Source: an uncultured Lachnospiraceae bacterium (GTDB taxonomy: Bacteria; Bacillota; Clostridia; Lachnospirales; Lachnospiraceae). From it: a DNA stretch of 63,844 nucleotides. The position numbers and the translations under genes are program-made. The stretch spans positions 1 through 63,844 of the forward strand of contig OMVA01000069.1 in assembly GCA_900314445.1 (NCBI GenBank). The letters run 5' to 3'. Every line of letters begins with the position of its first letter. Position 1 is the first letter of the stretch. The notes beneath the pieces are model-generated. The model did no database searches and was not told the origin of the DNA. It saw only the letters and a program-made list of their open reading frames with translations. Positions 1-7,444 of the stretch are shown one piece after another.

Positions 1-681
1 ACGGACTTTCTGAATTCATCCCAGCTTTCTGTATATTATGAAATGAAGGACCGAGAGCTTTCTTTCATTCAGTCCACTGTTTTCGGTGGTATGGAGGGAG
101 CTGAAAGAGCCATGGTTCGATTCGGGTCTCTGGATGATTTTGGCTTTGAAGAAGCTTTTCCTTTGAAATGTCTAAAGATTGCACCGGCAGCAAAGAAGTT
201 TGCAGAAGAACTGGGGCATAGAGATTTTCTGGGGGCTGTAATGGGCCTGGGTTTGGAAAGACATAAACTGGGGGATTTGATTGTTAAGGATAATGCAGCT
301 TATCTTTTTGCAGATGAGTTTGCGGCTGATTATATTCATAGAGAACTTGGTCAGGTAAGGCATACCACGGTAAGAGTTACTGTTCTGAATCAGGTTCCGG
401 ATGAGCTGAAACCGGAACTTGTTGAAAAGCATTTAATCGTTGCTAGCAATCGAGTGGATGCTGTGATTTCTCAGGTTTATCATTTATCCAGAGAACAATC
501 TCTGCTTCTCTTTAAACAACAGCTGGTGTCCGTAAATGGAAGAATCATGACGGAAAATGCCAAGGCTTTGAAAGAAGAGGATGTGGTGGCTGTTCGTGGA
601 CATGGAAAATTTCTCTTTGCAAGAGAAGAAGGTCGCACTCGCAAAGACAGACTGAATATTTGGGTAGAGATATATACGTAG
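1..681 (+). CDS. ylmH: YlmH-family S4-domain RNA-binding protein (5' end outside window)
   Basis: The reading frame is open from base 1. The codons before the first ATG (position 43) read TDFLNSSQLSVYYE, which fits the family's conserved region before the FFGG-type segment, so the true start lies upstream of the window. Visible parts are the STVFGG..GAERAMVRF core and a C-terminal S4 RNA-binding domain (SNRVDAVISQVYHLSR... VSVNGR) from about residue 133 of the ATG-numbered product. YlmH proteins belong to the division-associated ylm cluster and have been linked to ribosome rescue in Bacillus. Family assignment is from recognised motifs; the cellular role here is inferred. Confidence 0.85.
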   Translation, partial: TDFLNSSQLSVYYEMKDRELSFIQSTVFGGMEGAERAMVRFGSLDDFGFEEAFPLKCLKIAPAAKKFAEELGHRDFLGAVMGLGLERHKLGDLIVKDNAAYLFADEFAADYIHRELGQVRHTTVRVTVLNQVPDELKPELVEKHLIVASNRVDAVISQVYHLSREQSLLLFKQQLVSVNGRIMTENAKALKEEDVVAVRGHGKFLFAREEGRTRKDRLNIWVEIYT

Positions 682-768
682 AAATATTCGTAGACATATC
701 TTAGGTTTCGCCCTTGACAAGAGTTGTATAATTTATTTTGGAAATTGTGAATTTAGGAGGCAATAAAA

Positions 769-1944
769 ATGGCAAAGGTAGATATTATTTCCGGTTTCCT
801 TGGCGCTGGTAAGACAACGCTGATTAAGAAACTTATTAAAGAGGCTTTCCCAGGAGAACAGCTTGTACTGATTGAAAATGAATTTGGTGAAATTGGCGTA
901 GATGGCGATTTCCTCAAGAATGCTGGTGTTAAGATTAATGAGCTGAATGCTGGTTGTATCTGTTGTTCACTGGTAGGCGACTTCAGTGCTGCACTGAAGC
1001 AGGTAATCACAGATTATAGTCCTGATCGTGTCATCATTGAACCATCAGGCGTTGGTAAGCTTTCTGATGTTATTGGAGCTATCCAGAAGACATCTGACGA
1101 AGTAGATATTGAACTGAATTCTGCATCAACTGTTGTTGATGTTACTAAGGCTAAGATGTATATTAAGAACTTTGGTGAGTTCTTCCTGAATCAGATTGAT
1201 GCTGCAGGTTGCGTAATCTTAAGCCGTTCTCAGAATGTTTCTGCAGAAAAGATGGATGAAGTTGTTGGCCTCATCAGAGAACACAATGCAGAAGCTCGTA
1301 TCGTTACAACTCCTTGGGACGATATTGATGGTAAGAAGATTCTGGAAGCTATTGAACATTCAACTTCTGTAGAAGATATGCTGGCTAACTTCCATGTAGA
1401 AGATCATGATGAAGATGAATGCGATGATCCAAACTGCTCATGCCATCACCACCATGATGAAGACGAGCATCATGACCACGAGCATCACCATCACCATGAA
1501 GATGAGTGCGATGATCCAGAGTGTGAGTGCCATCACCACCATGATGAAGACGAGCATCATGACCACGAGCATCACCATCATCACCATGATCATGAATGCG
1601 ATGATCCAAATTGCTCATGCCATGACCATCATCACCATCACCACCACGGCCATGATGCCGATGATGTATTCATTAGCTGGGGCAAGGAAACAGCAAAGAA
1701 GTATTCTCGCGATGCTTTAAATGCTATTCTGGAGCAACTTCAGGTGGTTGATGAGAATCCATTTGGCTTCATTCTTCGTGCTAAGGGTATTGTTCCTGAC
1801 GAGGATGGTAAGTGGCTGGAGTTCGACCTTACACCAGGCGAATTCGAAATTCGTGAAGGCGCTGCTGACTACACAGGTAAGCTTTGTGTAATCGGAAGCA
1901 ACCTGAATGAAGAAAAAATCTCTGAATTATTTGGCGTAAACTAA
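769..1944 (+). CDS. CobW/G3E-family GTPase with Cys/His-rich metal-binding repeats
   Basis: 391 residues. The Walker A motif GFLGAGKTT is at residues 9-17 and the family's metal-binding CICC motif at residues 63-66, followed by IIEPSGVG. The usual NKxD guanine-specificity motif is degenerate (LSRSQ). Residues 217-296 are an insert of three repeats, each opening with ECDDPxCxC and continuing in long His/Asp/Glu runs. The C-terminal CobW domain (WLEFDLTPGEFEIREG) follows. G3E GTPases insert or chaperone metals (Zn, Co, Ni), and the insert probably stores or senses zinc; the metal is inferred. A GGAGG ribosome site precedes ATG 769. A TATAAT box at 727-732 may be a -10, but no correctly spaced -35 is visible. 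Confidence 0.9.
   Translation: MAKVDIISGFLGAGKTTLIKKLIKEAFPGEQLVLIENEFGEIGVDGDFLKNAGVKINELNAGCICCSLVGDFSAALKQVITDYSPDRVIIEPSGVGKLSDVIGAIQKTSDEVDIELNSASTVVDVTKAKMYIKNFGEFFLNQIDAAGCVILSRSQNVSAEKMDEVVGLIREHNAEARIVTTPWDDIDGKKILEAIEHSTSVEDMLANFHVEDHDEDECDDPNCSCHHHHDEDEHHDHEHHHHHEDECDDPECECHHHHDEDEHHDHEHHHHHHDHECDDPNCSCHDHHHHHHHGHDADDVFISWGKETAKKYSRDALNAILEQLQVVDENPFGFILRAKGIVPDEDGKWLEFDLTPGEFEIREGAADYTGKLCVIGSNLNEEKISELFGVN
1417..1656 (+). repeat. In-frame 87-90 bp tandem repeat coding the Cys/His-rich array
   Basis: Units begin at 1417, 1504 and 1594 (29 and 30 codons apart), the third being partial. Each unit starts with codons for ECDDPxCxC and runs into histidine codons. Nucleotide identity between units 1 and 2 is high, which suggests recent duplication inside the gene. 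Confidence 0.85.
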
Positions 1945-1958
1945 GTAGACATTAATGC

Positions 1959-2000
1959 ATGCAAATGAGATGCGCGTATCTTTGCGCAGTCCATTTGCAT
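1959..2000. repeat. Intergenic hairpin element (ATGCAAATG family), copy 1
   Basis: Perfect 9-bp inverted arms ATGCAAATG (1959-1967) and CATTTGCAT (1992-2000), with an inner GCGC/GCGC pairing. It lies between the two CobW-type genes. Related hairpins occur at 3002, 12485, 14711, 32096 and 35614. No T-run follows it, so it is not a standard terminator. Confidence 0.75.
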
Positions 2001-2025
2001 AGCTGGAACGTAAGAGGATTTATTT

Positions 2026-2982
2026 ATGGCAATGGAAAAAGAAATTCCAGTATATATTTTCATGGGCTTTCTTGGCGCAGGTAAGACAAAGTTCGCCAAG
2101 GAAACACTGATGGAACAGGATTTTACAGAAGGACAGAGAACCCTGCTTCTGGTGGCAGAAGATGGTGAAGAAGAGTACGATGCAGAAGCTTTGAAGGAGA
2201 AGAATATTTTCCTGGAAGAAATCAGCGAGGAGACTCTCACAGAAGAACACCTTCTGGAACTCGGAAAGAAGTATGCGCCACAGAATGTTATGATTGAATA
2301 TAACGGTATGTGGGAACTGGATAAGATTTTCAATGTTCGTGTTCCAAAGGGCTGGACGGTTGTTCAGGTAATTTCCTTTGTTGATGCAACTACATTTGAT
2401 ATATATGTTGCAAACATGAAGAAGATTATGATGGATGAACTTCGTAATGCGGATATGATTATCTTCAACAGATGTGATGAGAACACAAAGATGGCTGAAT
2501 ACCGTCGTTCCATCCGTGCTGTAAACCGTCGCGCTCAGGTTATTTTTGAGGGCAAGGATGGCAAGCAGATGATTGGAGATGAAGAAGTGGTTCTTCCTTA
2601 CGATTTGGATAAGGATGAAATTATTCTTCAGGATGAAGATTTTGGTATCTTCTATATTGATGCGGCGGATAATCCAGATAAGTATGTTGGTAAGAAGATC
2701 AAGACAAAGGCTCAGGTTTTCCATCCATCATCTTACCCGGCAAATACATTTGTACCAGGTCGTTTTGCCATGACTTGCTGTGCAGAGGATATCCAGTTTG
2801 TTGGATTTAAGAGCTACTCGGATAAGGCAAAGGATTTTGAAGATCGTGAATGGGTAGTGGTTGAAGCTGAGATCGGCAAAGAATTCTATGAAGAGTTCGG
2901 CGGCGAAGGTCCTGTATTCCATGTGAATAGCGTGGTTAAGGCAGAGCCAGCTCAGGATGAATTAGTATATTTCACTTACTAA
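2026..2982 (+). CDS. CobW-like GTPase fused to a DUF1980/YcgQ-type C-terminal domain
   Basis: 318 residues with Walker A GFLGAGKT at 14-21 and a G4-like NRCD. It lacks the CxCC metal-binding motif found in its upstream neighbour. The C-terminal third (FGIFYIDAADNPDKYVGKKI... FVPGRFAMTCCAEDIQ... VVVEAEI) resembles the OB-fold domain of the TIGR03943/DUF1980 membrane-partner family, here joined to a GTPase. AGAGGA lies about 10 nt before ATG 2026. Position behind the first CobW gene suggests a joint metal-homeostasis role; no substrate can be read from the sequence. Confidence 0.8.
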   Translation: MAMEKEIPVYIFMGFLGAGKTKFAKETLMEQDFTEGQRTLLLVAEDGEEEYDAEALKEKNIFLEEISEETLTEEHLLELGKKYAPQNVMIEYNGMWELDKIFNVRVPKGWTVVQVISFVDATTFDIYVANMKKIMMDELRNADMIIFNRCDENTKMAEYRRSIRAVNRRAQVIFEGKDGKQMIGDEEVVLPYDLDKDEIILQDEDFGIFYIDAADNPDKYVGKKIKTKAQVFHPSSYPANTFVPGRFAMTCCAEDIQFVGFKSYSDKAKDFEDREWVVVEAEIGKEFYEEFGGEGPVFHVNSVVKAEPAQDELVYFTY

Positions 2983-3001
2983 GAAAATAAGGTAGAATAT
3001 G

Positions 3002-3036
3002 ATTGCTCGTGAAGGCAAATGCCATTTGCGAGCAAT
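3002..3036 (+). terminator. Terminator-like hairpin containing a GCAAATG/CATTTGC core
   Basis: Arms ATTGCTCG (3002-3009) and CGAGCAAT (3029-3036) enclose GCAAATGCCATTTGC, followed by TTTCTTAT. It probably ends the two-gene GTPase unit and shares the core of the dispersed hairpin family. Confidence 0.5.
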
Positions 3037-3071
3037 TTCTTATGTTTACAAATCAATTTTGAGGAGAAAGC

Positions 3072-3968
3072 ATGAAAAAAGAAGATCCAAGACTCAGAGC
3101 TGCTGGAAAGAAAACACCAAAAGCGTCTAAAAATGAAAAATTTGTAAAACCAGCCGATGATGATTTGAAGCAGTACTGGAAGACAGGTAATATGCTTTAT
3201 CCTGTGCCGGCGGTAATGGTTTCCTGTAAGGGAAAAGAAGAAGGAGATGCAGATAATATTGTAACGGTAGCCTGGGCTGGAACTATTTGTTCTGACCCTG
3301 CCATGGTTTCAATTTCTGTAAGACCTGACAGATATTCTCATGATTTAATTGAGAAGTCCGGTGAATTTGTAATTAATCTTGTTACCAAGAGTCTTACCAA
3401 TGCCTGTGACTGGTGCGGAGTACGCAGTGGCCGTGACTTTGATAAGTTTGCAGAAACAGGTCTTCATAAGTATAAGTCAGAATATATGGACACACCTGCC
3501 ATTGCAGAAAGTCCTGTTAATATTTACTGTAAGGTTGTAAAAATTGAAAGACTTGGCAGTCATGATATGTTCCTGGCTGAAGTTGTTGGCGTTACCGTCA
3601 GCAAGGAATATCTGGATGAGCATGATAAATTCCATCTGGCAAGTACAGGCCTTATTGCCTATGTGCATGGTGAGTACTTCGCATTGGGTGCTCGTGTAGG
3701 TATATTTGGATATTCTGTAAAGAACAGAAGCAAAAAGCTGGAACAAAAGAAAGCTGCTGCTAAAAAACCAACTGCTGCTAAAAACCCAACTGCTGCTAAA
3801 AACCCAACTGCAAAGAAGAAACCTAAAAAGGTAGTAGTAAATAAGAATGCTACAAGAAAAGCTGCAGGAAAGAAATCCAACAGAAATAATTCTGGTGCAA
3901 GTTCATTTGCAGGTGGCAACTGGGATAGCAGAAAACGTGGTGGCACAAAAAGAAAGGCTGAATATTAA
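3072..3968 (+). CDS. Flavin reductase (flavoredoxin family) with histone H1-like basic tail
   Basis: 298 residues. Residues about 35-215 form an FMN-binding split-barrel flavin reductase domain (MVSCKGK, NIVTVAWAGTICSDPAMVSISVRP, EFVINLVT, NACDWCGVRSG). Both ends are unusual: the N-terminus is Lys-rich, and the last ~75 residues are Lys/Ala/Pro/Asn-rich with PTAAKN repeats, coded by an 18-bp tandem repeat, followed by RKRGGTKRK. The tail is expected to bind nucleic acid or other polyanions. GGAGA precedes ATG 3072. It ends 2 bases before the Nudix gene, suggesting co-transcription. The reductase family is confident; substrate and tail function are unknown. Confidence 0.82.
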   Translation: MKKEDPRLRAAGKKTPKASKNEKFVKPADDDLKQYWKTGNMLYPVPAVMVSCKGKEEGDADNIVTVAWAGTICSDPAMVSISVRPDRYSHDLIEKSGEFVINLVTKSLTNACDWCGVRSGRDFDKFAETGLHKYKSEYMDTPAIAESPVNIYCKVVKIERLGSHDMFLAEVVGVTVSKEYLDEHDKFHLASTGLIAYVHGEYFALGARVGIFGYSVKNRSKKLEQKKAAAKKPTAAKNPTAAKNPTAKKKPKKVVVNKNATRKAAGKKSNRNNSGASSFAGGNWDSRKRGGTKRKAEY

Positions 3969-3970
3969 CC

Positions 3971-4489
3971 ATGGAAGAATTATTTGATATTTACGATGAT
4001 AATAAAAATCTGACAGGTCGCACAGAAGTTCGTAAGAAGTATTTCTTAAATGAAGGAGAATACATGCTTCTGGTAATTGCACTTTTGGAAACACCAGATC
4101 ATAAGTTCCTCATTACCAGACGTTCTTTCGATAAGAAGTGGGCGGCTGGTGACTGGGAAATCCCGGGTGGCGGTGTACATGCTGGAGAGACATCCTTTGA
4201 AGCAGTTTGCCGAGAAGTTGGGGAAGAAGTTGGTGTGGATGTTTCCAAGGCAGATGGCGGTCTCGTATATTCTTATAAAAATGTGGATCTGAAAAGAGGA
4301 GATAATTACTTCACGGATATTTACCATTTTGTTCTGCCAATGACTATGGACCAGGTAACTCTTCAGAAAGAGGAAACCATTGATGGAAAGCTTGCACCAA
4401 TGGAAGAGATTACAGAGATTGCAGAGGGTGGACATTTCCTTCATTATAAGAGAATTCTGGAAGCTCTTGCGGCAGAAAAGCAAAAATAG
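3971..4489 (+). CDS. Nudix hydrolase
   Basis: 172 residues with a complete Nudix box: GGGVHAGE, then REVGEEVGV, the signature that binds the divalent metal and diphosphate. The N-terminus (LFDIYDDNKNLTGRTEV) matches the isopentenyl-diphosphate-isomerase-like/YfcD subgroup of nucleotide or sugar diphosphate hydrolases; substrate undetermined. It starts 2 bases after the flavin reductase stop without a clear ribosome site, so translation may be coupled. A terminator follows at 4573. Confidence 0.85.
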   Translation: MEELFDIYDDNKNLTGRTEVRKKYFLNEGEYMLLVIALLETPDHKFLITRRSFDKKWAAGDWEIPGGGVHAGETSFEAVCREVGEEVGVDVSKADGGLVYSYKNVDLKRGDNYFTDIYHFVLPMTMDQVTLQKEETIDGKLAPMEEITEIAEGGHFLHYKRILEALAAEKQK

Positions 4490-4572
4490 TTTGTGTCCTT
4501 AAATAAATACTTGTAATTTTAAGTTATGGCTTTAAAGTTTCTAATTTAATAAAGCGGATTTTAAAGAATGCT

Positions 4573-4607
4573 AAGAACCTTCGCTTGATGCAGAGGTTCT
4601 TTTTTTA
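4573..4607 (+). terminator. Rho-independent terminator after the Nudix gene
   Basis: Stem AAGAACCT (4573-4580) / AGGTTCTT (4594-4601) with a 13-nt loop, followed by a run of T to 4607. Confidence 0.85.
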
Positions 4608-4652
4608 TAGGATTATTCATATACCTTGCTTGCAGAGAGGGCAAGGGAAAAT

Positions 4653-6176
4653 ATGGTTAGTAAAATATACAGTGGTGTTGCTATTGGAATTCAGGGAATG
4701 GTGATTTGTGTGGAAGCGGACATAAGTCCAGGACTGCCTACCATGAATCTGGTGGGCTATCTTTCTTCCTCTGTGAAGGAAGCTGGAGACCGTGTTCGAA
4801 CTGCCCTGCGAAATACTGGGTTTTCCATACCTCCAAGACGCATCACCATCAGTCTGTCACCTGCTGATTTAAGGAAGGACGGCTCCTTCTTTGATTTGCC
4901 TATTGCACTGGCAATTCTTTTGTCCATGCAGGTGATTCCCGTTGAACTTGATATAAGTAAATATTTAATTATTGGAGAACTGGGATTAGGTGGCCAAGTG
5001 CTACCTGTCTCCGGCCTTCTTCCAGTGGTGGATTTTGCCAGGGAGGAAGGATATCAGGGAGTGATTATACCGGCGGAGAATGTAGCGGAGGCCTGCCTGG
5101 TTTCTGGCATTGAAGTGATTGGTGTTAGCAGTCTGGCAGAGTTATTAACCCTGATTGATGGGGAAAGGAAACCGGTTGATTTAATGAGGGGAAGAAGACT
5201 TACAAAATTGCAAAGTCCATTTGCAATGGATAAGGTTAAGGTGGACCTTGCTGATATTCATGGGCAACTTGCTTTGAAACAATCGGTAATAATCGCAGCA
5301 GCTGGCTTTCATAATATTTATATGACCGGGGCGGCGGGCTCGGGTAAATCTATGATTGCCAAATGTATACCGGGAATACTTCCAGCTCTTAGCTACGAGG
5401 AGAAACTATGCCTTACGAAAATATATAGTGTGGCAGGGCTTTTTAAAAGTCAAAATGGCATGGTGGAAGAAAGACCCTTTCGCCATCCCCATAGTTCTGT
5501 GACAGAGACCGCTCTTCTGGGGGGAGGTGGAATACCTTTACCCGGCGAAATTAGCCTGGCGGATCATGGTGTACTTTTTCTGGACGAATTTCCGGAGTTT
5601 AAAAGGAAGGTAATCGAATCCTTGCGACAACCCATGGAGGATGGCCGTGTGACCATTGCAAGGGTTCGCGCCAGCTATGACTTCCCGGCTAGGTTCATGT
5701 TAGTGGCGGCTTCCAATCTATGTCCCTGCGGCTATTTTCCAGATCGAAGCAGATGTCATTGTAGCGACCGGGAAGTGTATGAATATCAAAACCGAATCAG
5801 CCATCCCATCATGGATCGAATTGACATTAAAATTCATGTGAAACCGGTAAGCATAAGCGAACTTTTCCTTCCAAATGATGGAATCACAAGCCAGCAGGCA
5901 AGAGAGATTGTTGCCATGGCTCGCCATCGGCAGGCTTATCGGTACCGAAATGAAAGCTTCAAGCTTAATGCTCATATGCCCCAGGGGAAAATCAATCAAT
6001 ATATTCCCCTCACGTCTATGCAAAAGGATTTTCTGAAGGAAAAAATAGAAAGTAAGGACATTTCAGCCAGAGCCTATTTTCGAAGTCTCAGACTGGCCAG
6101 AAGTGTGGCGGATGTTAGAGACCATGAAGAGGTGAGGGATGAGGACCTGGAATTTGCACTGAAACTTAAGAATTAG
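4653..6176 (+). CDS. comM: ComM/YifB-type Mg-chelatase-like AAA+ ATPase
   Basis: 507 residues from ATG 4653, chosen over an upstream TTG because the family begins M(V/F)SK(I/V)YS and AGGGAAA lies just upstream. The N-terminal LonP-like domain (GLPTMNLVGY... SLSPADLRKDGSFFDLPIAL) is followed by an AAA+ module with Walker A GAAGSGKS and Walker B VLFLDEFPEF, then Cys-containing CPCGYFPD and CHCS segments. ComM is a hexameric helicase that promotes branch migration during natural transformation. It directly precedes dprA, reinforcing a recombination/DNA-uptake role. Confidence 0.9.
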   Translation: MVSKIYSGVAIGIQGMVICVEADISPGLPTMNLVGYLSSSVKEAGDRVRTALRNTGFSIPPRRITISLSPADLRKDGSFFDLPIALAILLSMQVIPVELDISKYLIIGELGLGGQVLPVSGLLPVVDFAREEGYQGVIIPAENVAEACLVSGIEVIGVSSLAELLTLIDGERKPVDLMRGRRLTKLQSPFAMDKVKVDLADIHGQLALKQSVIIAAAGFHNIYMTGAAGSGKSMIAKCIPGILPALSYEEKLCLTKIYSVAGLFKSQNGMVEERPFRHPHSSVTETALLGGGGIPLPGEISLADHGVLFLDEFPEFKRKVIESLRQPMEDGRVTIARVRASYDFPARFMLVAASNLCPCGYFPDRSRCHCSDREVYEYQNRISHPIMDRIDIKIHVKPVSISELFLPNDGITSQQAREIVAMARHRQAYRYRNESFKLNAHMPQGKINQYIPLTSMQKDFLKEKIESKDISARAYFRSLRLARSVADVRDHEEVRDEDLEFALKLKN

Positions 6177-6271
6177 GCATGCAAGAGAAAATGCTTTGTT
6201 TTATATGAGAGCTTATCTTGTGATTATTGGTTTTGATTTTAATTGTGAAATTTGTATTTAGGAGGGGAAGT

Positions 6272-7357
6272 ATGGATGAAAGAGATGCTTTAATTTTAAT
6301 AGGTGCAATGGATGTTCTTCGACCAGAAGTAAAGAATGAACTGGTTGAGACTTACGGCAGTGCTACAGAAGTATATAAAAATTTACAAAGGGAGTCATTT
6401 TTGCAGGAACTTATTGAAAAGAAGATGCTAAGTGAAAAGAGCCTGAGTGCCCTTGGAGAAATCATGAAGCCTGACTTTCATAAAGGGCTGGAAAGAGACA
6501 TGAGGCAAAATTATATTGAGGCGGTGACTCCGCTTGACGAAGATTTTCCAGAAAGTCTTCTGTCAATCAGTCCCAACAGTAAGAGCGGAAATTGTGCTCC
6601 TCTTTGTCTTTTTACATTGGGCAGAAGAGAATTGCTGTGTGCTGAAAGAAAAGTTGCCATTGTGGGAAGCCGAAATCCTAGCACCTATGGTCTTAGGGCC
6701 AGCGCTTACTTTGCTCGGGAGTTATCCAAAAAGAAAATCCTTATTGTCAGCGGCATGGCAAATGGAATTGACGGGGAGTCCCATAGAATGACACTAAAAG
6801 GAAGGGGAGATGCCATAGCTGTACTGGGAAGTGGCTTGCTTTGCCCCTATCCCAAAGAAAATATGGAACTTTATAGGACGCTGAAGGAAGAGGGATTGCT
6901 ACTTTCTGAATATTTTCCAACATCTCCACCCCTTGCTTTTCATTTCCCCAACCGAAATCGAATCATAGCAGGTCTGTCAGAGGCGGTGCTGGTAACGGAG
7001 GCAAAGACCAAGTCTGGCTCTCTTATCACTGCCAGATGGGCTCTGGAGGCTGGTAGGGATATCTATGCTCTGCCTGGCAGAGTGGGGGATCCTTTAAGCC
7101 AGGGGACAAATGAATTGATTCGGGATGCAGGAGCGCTTTTAGTAACTGGTGTGGAAGATATTTTCCGGAATATGTATCCCATTACAGGGAGTAAAACTAT
7201 GAGGGTTTTCCTTGCTTTGGAATCTGCGCCAATACCATTTGCGAGGATTGTAGAAAAGTCCAGACTTCCCGTTTCAGACTGCATGAAATGTCTGGAAGAA
7301 TTAAGGAGAATTGGGCTTGTAGAAGGAAAAATGGAAGAGGGTTTTGCTTGTAGGTAA
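6272..7357 (+). CDS. dprA: DNA processing protein DprA/Smf
   Basis: 361 residues from ATG 6272, which has AGGAGGGG 7-8 nt upstream; an upstream in-frame TTG at 6227 has no such site. The Rossmann-like core shows VAIVGSRNPSTYG, SGMANGIDGESHR, AVLGSGL, FPNRNRIIAGLSEAVLVTEAKTKSGSLITA and ALPGRVGDPLSQGTN (each separated in the protein), the DprA signature. A C-terminal winged-helix-like segment follows (IPFARIVEKSRLPVSDCMKC). DprA loads RecA on incoming single-stranded DNA. Order comM-dprA-topA-codY is typical of Clostridia. Confidence 0.93.
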   Translation: MDERDALILIGAMDVLRPEVKNELVETYGSATEVYKNLQRESFLQELIEKKMLSEKSLSALGEIMKPDFHKGLERDMRQNYIEAVTPLDEDFPESLLSISPNSKSGNCAPLCLFTLGRRELLCAERKVAIVGSRNPSTYGLRASAYFARELSKKKILIVSGMANGIDGESHRMTLKGRGDAIAVLGSGLLCPYPKENMELYRTLKEEGLLLSEYFPTSPPLAFHFPNRNRIIAGLSEAVLVTEAKTKSGSLITARWALEAGRDIYALPGRVGDPLSQGTNELIRDAGALLVTGVEDIFRNMYPITGSKTMRVFLALESAPIPFARIVEKSRLPVSDCMKCLEELRRIGLVEGKMEEGFACR

Positions 7358-7379
7358 AAATACTTTTGAAAAAATGTTT

Positions 7380-7409
7380 TTGACACCTGCTATATACTTG
7401 TTGTATAGT
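7380..7409 (+). promoter_or_regulatory. Sigma-A type promoter upstream of topA
   Basis: TTGACA at 7380-7385 and TATAGT at 7404-7409 with an 18-nt spacer, about 35 nt before the topA start. Confidence 0.65.
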
Positions 7410-7444
7410 GCCTTTCAGTTGAGTGTTATCTGGAGGAATAGATA

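Noticed and set aside
714..732. TTGACA with TATAAT upstream of the first CobW gene
   Set aside because: Only 7 nt separate the boxes; not a functional sigma-A pair. The TATAAT may serve with an unseen -35.
1385..1720. Other-frame ORFs across the Cys/His repeat array
   Set aside because: Compositional shadows of the His-rich coding repeat in both strands.
2020..2724. 234-residue minus-strand ORF opposite the second CobW-type gene
   Set aside because: Antisense shadow; translated sequence has no family features.
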